This document shows positions 1 to 7,986 of a stretch of DNA of 11,227 bases, piece by piece (position 1 is the first letter of the stretch; each line of letters begins with the position of its first letter). The position numbers and the translations under genes are program-made. This stretch comes from an uncultured Hyphomicrobiales bacterium (GTDB lineage Bacteria; Pseudomonadota; Alphaproteobacteria; Rhizobiales; Rhizobiaceae): contig CALUBX010000153.1 in NCBI GenBank assembly GCA_943914405.1, positions 1 through 11,227 of the forward strand. Reading direction: 5' to 3'. A model generated the notes under the pieces. It worked only from the letters and a program-made list of their open reading frames with translations. It did no database searches and was not told the origin of the DNA.

Positions 1-412
1 GTGCTGCGTCGCGGCTTGCCGGGGCGACGTCGGCGAATAGCCCGCCGTTCTCAAGATCCTGCAGGCTGAGCGACACGGAAGACGGCTTGCGGATCGTGAT
101 GCTGACGGTCTCCTTGGCGGTTGCTGGCGGAATAACGATCTGGATGCGTTCGTCATCGGGTAACGTAGCCGACAGGATCGGCCGGGTTTCGTCAATCGAT
201 TGATGGGAGAAGCTGGCCACGGCCCGGACAAGGCGCATCAACTTTTGGAACGAAAGGGCCGGCAGGTCATGGGTCCGCCACCCACCGACACCTTCCGTCA
301 GAACTTGACCGGGCCGATTGACGATCACTTCGTAAAGTGTGTCGTCAGCCAAGAAATTTGCAAAGGGAACAAGCAGCTCCCGCACGACTCCGGCGTCTGG
401 GCCTTCGGTCAT
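1..412 (-). CDS. virB11: VirB11-type secretion ATPase, N-terminal part (runs off left edge)
   Basis: Translating the minus strand from the ATG at 412 gives an open frame of 137 codons with no stop before the window edge, so the gene continues outside. The visible part is the N-terminal domain of a VirB11/TrbB-family hexameric ATPase: residues 13-36 (ELLVPFANFL, then EVIVNRPGQV) match the family's opening helix and 'NRPG' turn, and TIRKPS near residues 106-111 matches the conserved 'RKPS' strand end. The Walker motifs lie beyond the window. VirB11 acts on the cytoplasmic face of the inner membrane, powering pilus assembly and substrate passage together with VirB4. It starts 8 nt after the virB10 stop, in the usual B10-B11 order. 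Only a weak Shine-Dalgarno (TAGG about 10 nt upstream) is visible, so translational coupling to virB10 is likely. Confidence 0.9.
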   Translation of the reverse strand, partial: MTEGPDAGVVRELLVPFANFLADDTLYEVIVNRPGQVLTEGVGGWRTHDLPALSFQKLMRLVRAVASFSHQSIDETRPILSATLPDDERIQIVIPPATAKETVSITIRKPSSVSLSLQDLENGGLFADVAPASRDAA

Positions 413-420
413 AAAAGAGC

Positions 421-1593
421 CTATTTGGTCACGAGCTTCGAGTCCGGCAGCAAATCCCCGAGTACGGCGCGGTCATAGATGCGATTGCGCGGTTCGGTGA
501 CGCGCAGGCGATAGACGCTCGAGAAGTCGAGGTCGCGCGCCACGAAGATCGACACCAGTTCGCCCTGATGTTTCATGAGCGTCGGCGGAATGTGGATCGA
601 CTGCTCGACCGCGATGGCCGCCGCCTGATTTCCTGCATTTGTGGTGTTCTGCGCATCGACATCGCTGTCCTGCAACCGGCTGTTGGCATAGGAGGTCGCG
701 TCGCCGACGATGGAGAGCAGAATGGCGCTGCCGAACCGTTCCCACCAATGGGTATCGACATAGCCGTCCATACCGGCGCGCCCGAGCACATCGGTTGCCG
801 GCGACGCGAGCGTGACGATCACGCCTTTCGGGGTCTTGGCGCGGTTCCAAAGGACAAACAGGCGTTTTTGTCCGCGCTGCAGGCCGCCGCGATATTCGCC
901 TACCACCTGCGTGCCCTTTTCCATCAACACGACGCGGCCATTATCGGAGAGGACATCCCGATTGATGACGCAACTGGTGAAGCCCGGCTGGTCGGAGGCG
1001 AGCGCGGTTTCGAGCACGCAGGGGATCGAGGTTCCCATTGCAACGATGAAGTCCCGGTTACCGAGCGTGCCGGCGCGCGACCCCTGCAACTGGGTGGGGG
1101 TCATCAGGCGGTTGAAGCGCTGATCTTCGTTTTCGGCTTGTGTGTTGATGCCCACTGGATTGACACCCAGCGGCAGATAGTTCGACGTGGCGTCGGCCGT
1201 CTTCTCGTCTGTCTGGCGATGCGTCGACGGCGATCTGCCGCCAAAAGCGATCACCGGCGCGCGACGTGCGGCGTCGAGCAGCTTATCGTCCTCCGACGGG
1301 GCCGCCTCGGTGACGACCGGCGTCGGCAATTTGACTTCGGTCGGCGTGACGACCGGTTCGGCTTTTTCCTTCGCCGGCTCGAAGTCCGATGTCTGGCGGA
1401 TGACGACGCGCTCGGGCTGTGCGCCGTCGCCATCCTTGTTTTCTCCGCGCATCGACCAGAGCGCGAAGGTGACGAAGACGACGATCGCAAGCGCGACCGC
1501 GCCGCGTTTGAGCACCGGATTGTTGTCGAGCCTGCGGCCGGTGGTCGTTTCGGCGCGCTCGCCCGGGATCCGGTTCGGTTCTTCCTCGGCCAT
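421..1593 (-). CDS. virB10: VirB10-type T4SS channel protein
   Basis: This 390-residue protein has VirB10/TrbI/TraF architecture. A short cytoplasmic N-terminus (residues 1-30) is followed by one membrane segment (about 31-48, AVALAIVVFVTFALWSM). A Pro/Glu/Thr-rich periplasmic linker follows (about 50-120), then a C-terminal beta-barrel domain. The barrel contains family landmarks such as GTSIPCVLETALASDQPG, RGQKRLFVLWNRAKTP and DTHWWERFGSAILLS, the last belonging to the two-helix outer-membrane antenna. VirB10 spans from the inner membrane to the outer-membrane pore and is known to relay ATP energy to open the channel. The ATG at 1593 is preceded by a good ribosome binding site (AGGGAGG, about 5-6 nt upstream), and the gene begins 15 nt after virB9. 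Length is typical for the family. Confidence 0.96.
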   Translation of the reverse strand: MAEEEPNRIPGERAETTTGRRLDNNPVLKRGAVALAIVVFVTFALWSMRGENKDGDGAQPERVVIRQTSDFEPAKEKAEPVVTPTEVKLPTPVVTEAAPSEDDKLLDAARRAPVIAFGGRSPSTHRQTDEKTADATSNYLPLGVNPVGINTQAENEDQRFNRLMTPTQLQGSRAGTLGNRDFIVAMGTSIPCVLETALASDQPGFTSCVINRDVLSDNGRVVLMEKGTQVVGEYRGGLQRGQKRLFVLWNRAKTPKGVIVTLASPATDVLGRAGMDGYVDTHWWERFGSAILLSIVGDATSYANSRLQDSDVDAQNTTNAGNQAAAIAVEQSIHIPPTLMKHQGELVSIFVARDLDFSSVYRLRVTEPRNRIYDRAVLGDLLPDSKLVTK

Positions 1594-1608
1594 TGGACCT
1601 CCCTATCC

Positions 1609-2460
1609 TTATCCGCCCGTCGGCGTCTTCATGACACGTTCGACGGACGGCGATGTCGTGTTGGTCTCGGGATTGATACCGACGCGGTCGTAGGCTTCGT
1701 TGAAGACGCAGAGCACGTCTCCTCCCCGGCGCAGGATGAACTTGCGGCTGATCGCATGGACGAGCACAAGGTTGCCCGAGACCGATTTCGGTACGAGGCT
1801 TTCTGTGCCGTCGGAATTTTCCATGTAAATCGCCGGCATTTCCTGGTTTCCGACGAAAGCAAAGGTGGTGACCTTGCCGTTGTCATAGACTGCTTGCGGC
1901 TCGAGTGCTTGCGATCCTTCAGCCGAATAGCGCCAGTTGCGCGGACCGTAGGCTTCGTGAAGGCCAAGCACCCGATCGGCCTCCGCCGACTGCGCGGCCT
2001 GAGCCCGGGCTTCCGCCTCCAGCCGCCGTCTCTCCGCTTCATCGGCCGGGTAGCGATATTTCACATAAAAGTAAGTGTTCTGGCCGGCGGCCACCGAGCC
2101 GTTGCGCACGGTCAGTTCCATCTGGTAGCTGCGGGTCGATCCGTCGCGGCGCGTGGTCACGACCGAGATGTTGGTGACCGGCTGGTTCTCCCGCGGCTTC
2201 AGGAAGAGAATGTTTCCGGCCGGTGCCACTTCCCAGGCGACGGAGTTGCCGAGTGCGACATGGGCGATTTCCTCGTCGGCGGCAAACTCGATCTGCACCG
2301 AGGATCTCAGCGTGCCGACGATCTTCGTGATGTTATAAGGCTGGTAGTTGACGAAGCGGATACGATTGTCCTGGGTCGCGCCGCGCGGAACCTCGAGTGC
2401 GAGGGCTGAGGATGCGAGACTTCCGGCCAGCAGAAGGGAAATGAGGTAATGCGGTCTCAA
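1609..2460 (-). CDS. virB9: VirB9-type outer-membrane core protein
   Basis: The 283-residue protein is a VirB9/CagX/TrbG family member. A Sec signal peptide occupies residues 1-21 (likely cleavage at ALA|LEVP). The N-terminal beta domain runs to about residue 130, a charged linker (EAERRRLEAEARAQA) follows, and the C-terminal domain carries the family's VYDNGKVTTFAF strand. The start is a TTG at 2460. It forms a TTGA overlap with the virB8 stop and has GGAG 8 nt upstream, and a later start would lose the signal peptide. The only cysteine is C251, at the place where Agrobacterium VirB9 has the cysteine that bonds VirB7. The protein forms the outer-membrane ring with VirB7 and VirB10. TTG initiation probably makes its translation depend on virB8. 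Confidence 0.95.
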   Translation of the reverse strand: MRPHYLISLLLAGSLASSALALEVPRGATQDNRIRFVNYQPYNITKIVGTLRSSVQIEFAADEEIAHVALGNSVAWEVAPAGNILFLKPRENQPVTNISVVTTRRDGSTRSYQMELTVRNGSVAAGQNTYFYVKYRYPADEAERRRLEAEARAQAAQSAEADRVLGLHEAYGPRNWRYSAEGSQALEPQAVYDNGKVTTFAFVGNQEMPAIYMENSDGTESLVPKSVSGNLVLVHAISRKFILRRGGDVLCVFNEAYDRVGINPETNTTSPSVERVMKTPTGG

Positions 2461-3128
2461 TTGATGGTCTCCGGATCGGCGCGATAGTCACTGACGACGA
2501 ACCCCAGAGGATTGACCAGGCGGTCGGTGGAGGACATCGGGGCGTTGGCATAGGAGAAGGTGAGTGTTGCCACCCAATGGGTGGTCTTCACCTCCTCGCC
2601 GCGCGTGACTGTACGCATGTAGCGGACCGAGACGACGTTGGCGTTGATCAGCGAAATCGACACGATATTGATGCGTGCGGTTGCGCCGCGGCCATAGACG
2701 TTCTGGGGCGAATCCGGGTTGCTGCCGCGATAGAGTGCGGCAAATCTGGTCTGCTCGGCCTGGGTCGACAGGAGTGCCACGTTGCGGAAATTCTCTTCCG
2801 CCTCGCTCCAGACATAACCTTCGCGAGCCCGCACATATTTGGCCGCGAAGTACTTAGTCACGGCCTCATCATAGGTGCCGGCGGTCGCGGTGAGCGCCGA
2901 GACGACATCAACAATGCCGGTCGAATTGTCGACCCGGACGACGAAGGGCTCGACGGTCTTGAGCGGCGTCAGCGCCGCGATCGCAAAGACGGATGCGGCG
3001 GCGAGTACGCCGGCGGCGATCGCAACAGACCAGGCGATGCGCGCAGATCGCTCGACCTGGAGGAGGCGGTCCTGATCGAAGCGGCGGGCCTTATCGAAAT
3101 AGCTCTTGAGACTGTCCGTGGTCACCAT
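2457..3128 (-). CDS. virB8: VirB8-type inner-membrane assembly factor
   Basis: From the ATG at 3128 this gives 223 residues: a short cytoplasmic tail (1-30), one membrane helix (about 31-53, IAWSVAIAAGVLAAASVFAI) and a periplasmic NTF2-like domain. Near the C-terminus NPLGFVVSDYRAD matches the conserved NPxG motif of VirB8, known to contact partner subunits. An in-frame upstream start at 3215 exists, but it would lie inside the preceding lipoprotein gene. The start at 3128 has a strong GGGGAGG ribosome binding site 6-7 nt upstream and follows the previous stop by one base. VirB8 homodimers nucleate the inner-membrane complex and bind VirB9 and VirB10. The stop overlaps the virB9 start (TTGA). 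Confidence 0.95.
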   Translation of the reverse strand: MVTTDSLKSYFDKARRFDQDRLLQVERSARIAWSVAIAAGVLAAASVFAIAALTPLKTVEPFVVRVDNSTGIVDVVSALTATAGTYDEAVTKYFAAKYVRAREGYVWSEAEENFRNVALLSTQAEQTRFAALYRGSNPDSPQNVYGRGATARINIVSISLINANVVSVRYMRTVTRGEEVKTTHWVATLTFSYANAPMSSTDRLVNPLGFVVSDYRADPETIN

Positions 3129-3129
3129 G

Positions 3130-3387
3130 TCATTCCTCCCCGCAGTTTCGGTAGGAGCCGGCGATGTCGAACTGTTCGAAGGCGGCAGGCGCGGCCTGGT
3201 TCTGCACCTCGGCATAGGGCGTTGCAGCGGAGGTCGGCTGTCTGGTGGGGCTCTTGTCCTCCCACTGCCACATTGCGCGGTTCAGCGGACGGCGGGCATA
3301 GCCGTCACACTTGGGAAGCGGGTAGGAGATCGAGGCGCAGCTCGCCAAACCGGTAAGGAGAAAGAGCGATAAAATCGTGCGGGTCAT
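3130..3387 (-). CDS. virB7: VirB7-like lipoprotein of the outer-membrane core
   Basis: This 85-residue protein has a lipoprotein signal peptide: MTR, a hydrophobic stretch, and the lipobox LASC with C17 as the expected lipidated cysteine. A second cysteine, C27, lies ten residues on, in PLPKCDGYARRPLNR, and a third near the end in RNCGEE. Its place between virB6 and virB8 is that of virB7, and size and lipobox fit. The sequence after the signal is not clearly that of classical VirB7 (Agrobacterium about 55 residues), so the assignment rests largely on position, lipobox and cysteine spacing. VirB7 anchors VirB9 in the outer membrane. The gene starts 34 nt after virB6, the widest gap in the operon, with a modest AAGG upstream. 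The overlap-free junction to virB8 is a single base. Confidence 0.8.
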   Translation of the reverse strand: MTRTILSLFLLTGLASCASISYPLPKCDGYARRPLNRAMWQWEDKSPTRQPTSAATPYAEVQNQAAPAAFEQFDIAGSYRNCGEE

Positions 3388-3421
3388 GCGGAATTACCTT
3401 GAGGAGTTTACCGGGCGGCCG

Positions 3422-4354
3422 TCATTCGGCCGCGCGTTCTGTCGTGCGTCGGCTCAGCGATCGCGCGCCGCGCCCGACCGCGCCGGCGGCCCGGGAGGCG
3501 GCCCAGGCAAGCGTACTTTCGTGCGCATCGCGTGCCGCCCCGTATCCGTAGGTGAGCGAGGCGCCGCCGGCTGCAAGCGCCGAGGCGATGTCGGGCAATT
3601 GATAAAAGACGTAGAGCGCGGCGAGGCAGATGGCGCAAAGCGCGATCGGCCGCATCAGCACGTCGCTATAGCCTTCGATGGCGGTAAAGGTTGTATCGAT
3701 GCAGGTGATCAGCAGCGACCCGATTGCCACGACAAGGACCTGAAGGATGACGAAATTGGCGAGCTGGCCGATCCAGGATTCGGTGAAGCGGCGTGTTGCT
3801 TGAAACATGGCCAGCGCGATGAAGATTGGACCGATCGCCAGTACGATTGCGAGCGCCAGCCGCGCATAGAGCGAGACGATATATCCGATCGCCGCGACGA
3901 TGAAGCTTGCGCCGATCACCATCATGCCGCCGATCCCGGTAACGATATCGACCGGCCAGGAGGCCCTAGACCAGATCTCGTAGGCGCAGCGCTGACCCTT
4001 GTCGAGCAGGCTGTCAAAGGTCGAGGCGCTCGGCGCCGTACCGCTGTTCAGCGCCTGGGAGATTTCTTTCGGAAGCGTCTCAAAGAAGATGTTGGTGACA
4101 TAGGTCTGGTACTCGCTGGCATTCCTGACCAGCATGACGATGATGGCAAGCTTGATAGCCCGGAAAGCAAATTCGAGTACGGGTTCCTGCACCGAGCCGC
4201 GTAGCACCAGATAGCCGTAGAGTACGACGTAGAGCGTGAGTGCCGCCGTCAGCGGTCCGCTGACCCAATTGGCAATATTCGACGTGCCGGAAGAAATGAA
4301 GTTTTCGAGCGGCGCCTTGAATTGCGCATCGACGAAGCTGAAGACCTGGTACAT
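3422..4354 (-). CDS. virB6: VirB6-type polytopic inner-membrane channel protein
   Basis: The 310-residue protein is a TrbL/VirB6 family member. Hydrophobic segments appear at about residues 33-52 (LTAALTLYVVLYGYLVL), 64-78, 137-160, 160-185, 205-225 and 237-255. A periplasmic loop lies between the second and third, and WIGQLANFVILQ matches the family's conserved tryptophan region. The C-terminal tail is Ala/Arg-rich and ends in ERAAE. VirB6 forms part of the inner-membrane channel and contacts the DNA substrate during transfer in Agrobacterium. The ATG at 4354 has GGAGG 7 nt upstream and follows the eex stop by three bases. An ATG at 4358 is out of frame. Confidence 0.94.
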   Translation of the reverse strand: MYQVFSFVDAQFKAPLENFISSGTSNIANWVSGPLTAALTLYVVLYGYLVLRGSVQEPVLEFAFRAIKLAIIVMLVRNASEYQTYVTNIFFETLPKEISQALNSGTAPSASTFDSLLDKGQRCAYEIWSRASWPVDIVTGIGGMMVIGASFIVAAIGYIVSLYARLALAIVLAIGPIFIALAMFQATRRFTESWIGQLANFVILQVLVVAIGSLLITCIDTTFTAIEGYSDVLMRPIALCAICLAALYVFYQLPDIASALAAGGASLTYGYGAARDAHESTLAWAASRAAGAVGRGARSLSRRTTERAAE

Positions 4355-4357
4355 GCA

Positions 4358-4591
4358 TCAGCCTCCAAGCGATTGGCGCATCCGCTCCAGACGCAGCTTG
4401 CCGTCGGCGCTTTCGGCATTTTGGCAATTGGGCGTGCTGCCGAGTTCACCGGGATTGTTGCGGCATTCGCCGAGGATCTTCGCCAGAAGGGGCTCGTCGG
4501 CGAGAAGTTCATCGACGGTATGGACCTTTTGCGTTTCACCGGAGCATGAAGCGAGCACGCCCAGCATAATGAGTGGGAGAACGCGCTTCAT
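4358..4591 (-). CDS. eexN: EexN-family entry-exclusion lipoprotein
   Basis: Starting at the ATG at 4591, which overlaps the virB5 stop as ATGA, this encodes a 77-residue lipoprotein. An upstream in-frame start at 4630 would add residues before a clear signal peptide and is unlikely. Residues 1-15 are a signal with lipobox LASC and C16 as the lipidated cysteine. The mature part has ECRNNPGELGSTPNCQNAE, which closely matches the C-x-N-N-P-G-E-L-x-x-T-P-N-C-x-N-A signature of Eex proteins of IncN-like systems. Such proteins sit in the envelope of a plasmid- or ICE-bearing cell and block DNA entry from donors with the same system. The position between virB5 and virB6 matches eex between traC and traD in pKM101. 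It points to conjugation as the system's job. Confidence 0.9.
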   Translation of the reverse strand: MKRVLPLIMLGVLASCSGETQKVHTVDELLADEPLLAKILGECRNNPGELGSTPNCQNAESADGKLRLERMRQSLGG

Positions 4592-5286
4592 GGCAGGGCC
4601 GCTCCCATGGCGTCCATGCGCTTCCGCCAATCCTCCGCTTTGCGCTGGTCGTCGACCTCACCTTGCGCGCTCTGGATCATCTGGAGCCCCTGCATACGAA
4701 GAACGTCGGTCTGCAAGTACGCCGACTCCGCCTGCAAGCGCGCCTGCAGGTCGGCAATGTCCTTGGCATCGGCTGCACTGGAGATCTTCTGGCGAAGCTG
4801 GTCGATGCCGTCGATGCGCTTGGTCGCGGCATCATAGATTTGTTCGCCGAGGCTCATCTGCCCGGCGTTCTGATTTTGCACGCGGCTCAGTTCCTGGGCA
4901 TAGAAATCTTCAGCGTCGGTCCGGTATGTGGAGTTACTGTCGAGGAACTTCGTGGCCGAACTCTCGAAGACGCCGGTGCCTTGGCCGTTAAACAGGCTCT
5001 CGACCGTCTTGAAGTCAGGGGGCAACGCCCTTCTGATCGCGGGGTCGTTCAGTAGGGTCGCGACATCGGCCATGTCGGTGATCTTGTTCAGCGAGCCATA
5101 GAGTTGCTGGGCCTGCTCGATCTGCTGATTGAGCGCATCGAGCTGGGATTTCAGCTGGGCGATGCTTTCGATCTGCTTGGCGATCGCCGTCTGGTCGATC
5201 ACCGGTATGCCTTGGGCTGAGAGGTGATTGGCGGGGAGGATCAAAGCCAGGATCGTTGTGATCGCGGCGGTTTGGCGCATACCCAT
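4588..5286 (-). CDS. virB5: VirB5-type minor pilin / pilus-tip protein
   Basis: From the ATG at 5286 the product has 232 residues: a Sec signal peptide (MGMRQTAAITTILALILPA..LSA, cleavage near residue 25) followed by a nearly all-helical protein. Its opening, GIPVIDQTAIAKQIESIAQL, is typical of VirB5/TraC proteins, and coiled-coil-like stretches follow (LDALNQQIEQAQQLYGSL and a C-terminal Gln/Ala-rich helix). An in-frame ATG at 5325 would add 13 residues inside virB4. The 5286 start is preferred because AGGAG lies about 9 nt upstream and the virB4 TAA overlaps it as TAATG. VirB5 sits at the T-pilus tip and takes part in contact with recipient cells. Confidence 0.92.
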   Translation of the reverse strand: MGMRQTAAITTILALILPANHLSAQGIPVIDQTAIAKQIESIAQLKSQLDALNQQIEQAQQLYGSLNKITDMADVATLLNDPAIRRALPPDFKTVESLFNGQGTGVFESSATKFLDSNSTYRTDAEDFYAQELSRVQNQNAGQMSLGEQIYDAATKRIDGIDQLRQKISSAADAKDIADLQARLQAESAYLQTDVLRMQGLQMIQSAQGEVDDQRKAEDWRKRMDAMGAALP

Positions 5287-7652
5287 TAGAGCGCTCTCCT
5301 TCTTTGCTGGAATACGGCGAGCCATTCGCCGTGGTCGTCGCCAAGCTCGGCGCGGACGGCGTCGGCAAGCTCCACGTTGGCGGTTCGCCCCGACAGGATC
5401 GCAAGTTCGTCGTCAAAGCCATTGAGGTTCAGTTCTGCAACCACGCTGTTATGGCCCTGCTTGACGATGAAGCGCCGGCTTTCGACTGAGAGTTCGCGTG
5501 CAACCAGTTCGAATTCCCGCCCGGTCAGCTTGAAGCCGTCGACATAGTCGCCTTGGTCGCCGCGCGGATTGGGAAGGAAAATCTGTGTCGGGCACTGCTC
5601 AATGATCGTATGCGCGATCGGCGAGGCGATCGCGTCGCGTGGGCTTTGAGTGGCAAACAGCATCAGTCCGTTCTGCTTGCGGATGGTTTTGAGCTTGTTC
5701 TGGGCGAGCTCGCGAAAACCCTCGTCCTTTAGCGCCTTCCAGAACTCGTCGATGACGATGATGATGCGGCGACCGTCTATCAGTTGCTCGATGCGGTAGA
5801 AGAGATAGGCCATAAGAGGCGTGCGGATCTCCTCGTTGTCGAGGAAATCGGTCATGTCGTAGCCGATGAACTTCGCGTCAATGCCAATGTCGTCGAGCTC
5901 ATTGTCGAACACCCAGCCGAGCGGCCCTCCCCTCTCCCAGCGCCTGAGCCGCGACGCGATACCCTCGGGATCGGTATTGTTGAGAAATGTCCGAAGCGCG
6001 CCGATCGAGCGGCGCTCAACGGGAAGGTCGGCGAGACCATCCACGGCCGAGGCGATGTCTCGCAGTTCTGAGACGGTCAGCTCCCGCGTCGCGGACCCGA
6101 CAAGCTTGCCCACCCATTGCGCCAGGAACACCTTATTGGCCGCGTGGAGGTCGAGTGCCTTTAAGGGCGCGCAGCCGGTGGGAACGCCATTCCTGAGCGG
6201 CAGGTAATTGCCGCCGGCGGCGCGAACGAAAAGATCGGCGCCACGATCCTTGTCGAAAAACACCATATACGGGTCGTGCTTTTCGAGTTGCGAGAGCATG
6301 AAATTGAGAAGCACGGTCTTGCCGGCGCCCGATGGGCCGCAGACGAAGGTGTTGCCGAGATCGCCATGATGGAAGTTGAAGTAAAACGGCGAGCCCGACG
6401 CGGTCTTCAGCATGGCGACGGCAGAACCCCATTCATTGCCGTCCTTCTGTCCCGTCGGGTAGGAGTGATAGGGCGAGAGAGCTGCGAAGTTCTTCGAGGT
6501 AATGGCGCCGGAGCGCGCCCGAAAGCGAGTATTGCCCGGCAGCTGCGCCCACCAGGCCGCTTCCAGTCCGAGATCCTCACGGGCGACCACCGCGCCGCCA
6601 TTGGTCAGATGGGCGCGGGCCTTGGCCATATTGTCGGTCAGCTCCCGGACCGAGGGCGCGAAGACCGACAGCGTCAGATGGTGCTCGCCAAGAACGAAGC
6701 GGTTGGATTCCAGATCATCCATCGCTTCGCTGAGCTCGCCGATCTGCGAGGCGGCCTTGTCGCCGGCGCTGACCATCTGGTTTTGCTTGCGCCCCATGAT
6801 CGTGCGCGCGTCGGCTTTTGAGGCGAAGGCGAAGGACTGCGTCAAGATGAGCTCGAAGGGCGCGGTCAGGATGCCGTCGAGCATGCCGGAACGCGTCGAA
6901 GCGGGATATTCCTTGAAGCCGAACATGCCGGCATAGCGGTTCATCGCCTCGTGGCGGATCTCGGCGGTTTCGCGGCCGAAGATCACGCGGTCGGAGTAGA
7001 TCGCCGAGGATATCTGGCCCTCGGTCAGCGGGACAGGCTCGCGTCGTCCGCCGACAAGCTGGTGCAGCACTTCGCTCGGTTCGGAAAACAGGATGCCGTC
7101 TCTCTCATAGAGGCCAAGGGATCTCGGCTCAAAGCGCTTGAGGCCGGCGACCACATCCGTCACTTTGTCGCGAAGGTGTTTGAGCGCGGTTTCGTCCACC
7201 TCCCCGCCCCTGCGGCGGGCGCTGCGCAATCGCTTTACGAAGGTTGCGGCTTTTTCGGCTGGATCGCGATCGGGATGCCAGATCAGGCTGACATAGAGGT
7301 CATTGCGAAACAGATCCTCCCGGACCATGCGCTCGCGGTATTTCGCGTTGAGCTCCGCGGAAAACGGATTTGTGAATTCACCATCGGGATAGGCGTTGTC
7401 GCGCCGACGGATGACATGCGTCCAGAGCGCCAGCCGCTCGTCGGCAATGTTGCGGTAAAGCGTATTGAGATCGCGGTGCAGCCCGTTGAGATCGAGAATG
7501 TCGGCCGTTTCGAAGGACACACCCTCGAGCACCAGCATCACCATCATCGCTCTCGAGGAGAGCGCGAGGGTCGTCTCGTCCACATGGCGGACATAGGGAA
7601 TGAAGGTTTCCGGCCCGAGTTCACGGGCGCGAAGCGTCACAAGACTAGGCAA
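5286..7652 (-). CDS. virB4: VirB4-type secretion ATPase
   Basis: The 788-residue protein is a VirB4/TrbE/CagE ATPase of normal length. The N-terminal half is the CagE_TrbE_VirB region, including EYPASTRSGMLDGILTAPFE at about residues 249-268. The C-terminal half is the AAA/RecA-like domain: Walker A CGPSGAGKT with K445, Walker B IIIVIDEF with D635 and E636, and the downstream LFATQSPRDAI stretch typical of the family. The start is TTG at 7652, overlapping the virB3 stop by 8 nt, with AGAGGG about 10 nt upstream. A GTG a few codons in (V5) is an alternative. VirB4 works at the inner membrane, energising pilin extraction and substrate transfer. Several large frames antisense to it are composition artefacts. 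Confidence 0.97.
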   Translation of the reverse strand: MPSLVTLRARELGPETFIPYVRHVDETTLALSSRAMMVMLVLEGVSFETADILDLNGLHRDLNTLYRNIADERLALWTHVIRRRDNAYPDGEFTNPFSAELNAKYRERMVREDLFRNDLYVSLIWHPDRDPAEKAATFVKRLRSARRRGGEVDETALKHLRDKVTDVVAGLKRFEPRSLGLYERDGILFSEPSEVLHQLVGGRREPVPLTEGQISSAIYSDRVIFGRETAEIRHEAMNRYAGMFGFKEYPASTRSGMLDGILTAPFELILTQSFAFASKADARTIMGRKQNQMVSAGDKAASQIGELSEAMDDLESNRFVLGEHHLTLSVFAPSVRELTDNMAKARAHLTNGGAVVAREDLGLEAAWWAQLPGNTRFRARSGAITSKNFAALSPYHSYPTGQKDGNEWGSAVAMLKTASGSPFYFNFHHGDLGNTFVCGPSGAGKTVLLNFMLSQLEKHDPYMVFFDKDRGADLFVRAAGGNYLPLRNGVPTGCAPLKALDLHAANKVFLAQWVGKLVGSATRELTVSELRDIASAVDGLADLPVERRSIGALRTFLNNTDPEGIASRLRRWERGGPLGWVFDNELDDIGIDAKFIGYDMTDFLDNEEIRTPLMAYLFYRIEQLIDGRRIIIVIDEFWKALKDEGFRELAQNKLKTIRKQNGLMLFATQSPRDAIASPIAHTIIEQCPTQIFLPNPRGDQGDYVDGFKLTGREFELVARELSVESRRFIVKQGHNSVVAELNLNGFDDELAILSGRTANVELADAVRAELGDDHGEWLAVFQQRRRAL

Positions 7653-7983
7653 GGCTCAGGTCCCTCTCGTCATAGCGTCTGCGAAGTCTCAACGGAGAGA
7701 GGCTTGCGCCGCCCCAATAGGCGGCATTGCGCGAGCGGCCGCGGGTTTCGAGCCAGGCGACAAGTAGCCGGAACATGTTGTGGTCGTGTTTGACCAGCGC
7801 CCGGAATATGAAATGAAAAACGACGCCGACCAGTGCATAGGCGATCGATCCCGCGGTGATGTAGAGGATGGTCGTCAGCATGATGTTGAAACCCATCGCC
7901 TCCATGGGCACGCCGGCAATCATGGCCGGCCGGGTGCAGGCCAAGAACAGCGTGTCTTCTTCCAATGTCGGGGCGCTCGCCAC
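7645..7983 (-). CDS. virB3: VirB3-type inner-membrane protein
   Basis: This 112-residue protein carries the VirB3/TrbD signature near its N-terminus (LFLACTRPAMIAGVPMEAMGF, residues 12-32) and a long hydrophobic region at about 32-60 that can form one or two membrane helices. A basic C-terminal tail (RGRSRNAAYWGGASLSPLRLRRRYD) follows. The start is GTG at 7983, three bases after the virB2 stop, with GGAAG 7 nt upstream. The gene ends 8 nt inside virB4, and virB3 is even fused to virB4 in some systems, which fits this close pairing. VirB3 supports pilus assembly alongside VirB4. Confidence 0.93.
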   Translation of the reverse strand: MASAPTLEEDTLFLACTRPAMIAGVPMEAMGFNIMLTTILYITAGSIAYALVGVVFHFIFRALVKHDHNMFRLLVAWLETRGRSRNAAYWGGASLSPLRLRRRYDERDLSLA

Positions 7984-7986
7984 GGG

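Noticed and set aside
200..478. 92-codon plus-strand frame near the left edge
   Set aside because: The minus strand here reads as virB11 without a stop and with family motifs, and the frame crosses into virB10. It is a shadow.
568..2409. 613-codon open frame on the plus strand
   Set aside because: It is antisense to virB10 and virB9 and crosses their junction. Its product is rich in Arg, Asp, His and Val with no recognisable domain. Long antisense frames are expected in GC-rich coding DNA, and both minus-strand genes are clear family members.
6951..7793. 280-codon plus-strand frame, and similar ones at 2577-3356, 3377-4204 and 6276-6821
   Set aside because: All lie opposite well-identified virB genes and show no motif, signal or ribosome binding support.
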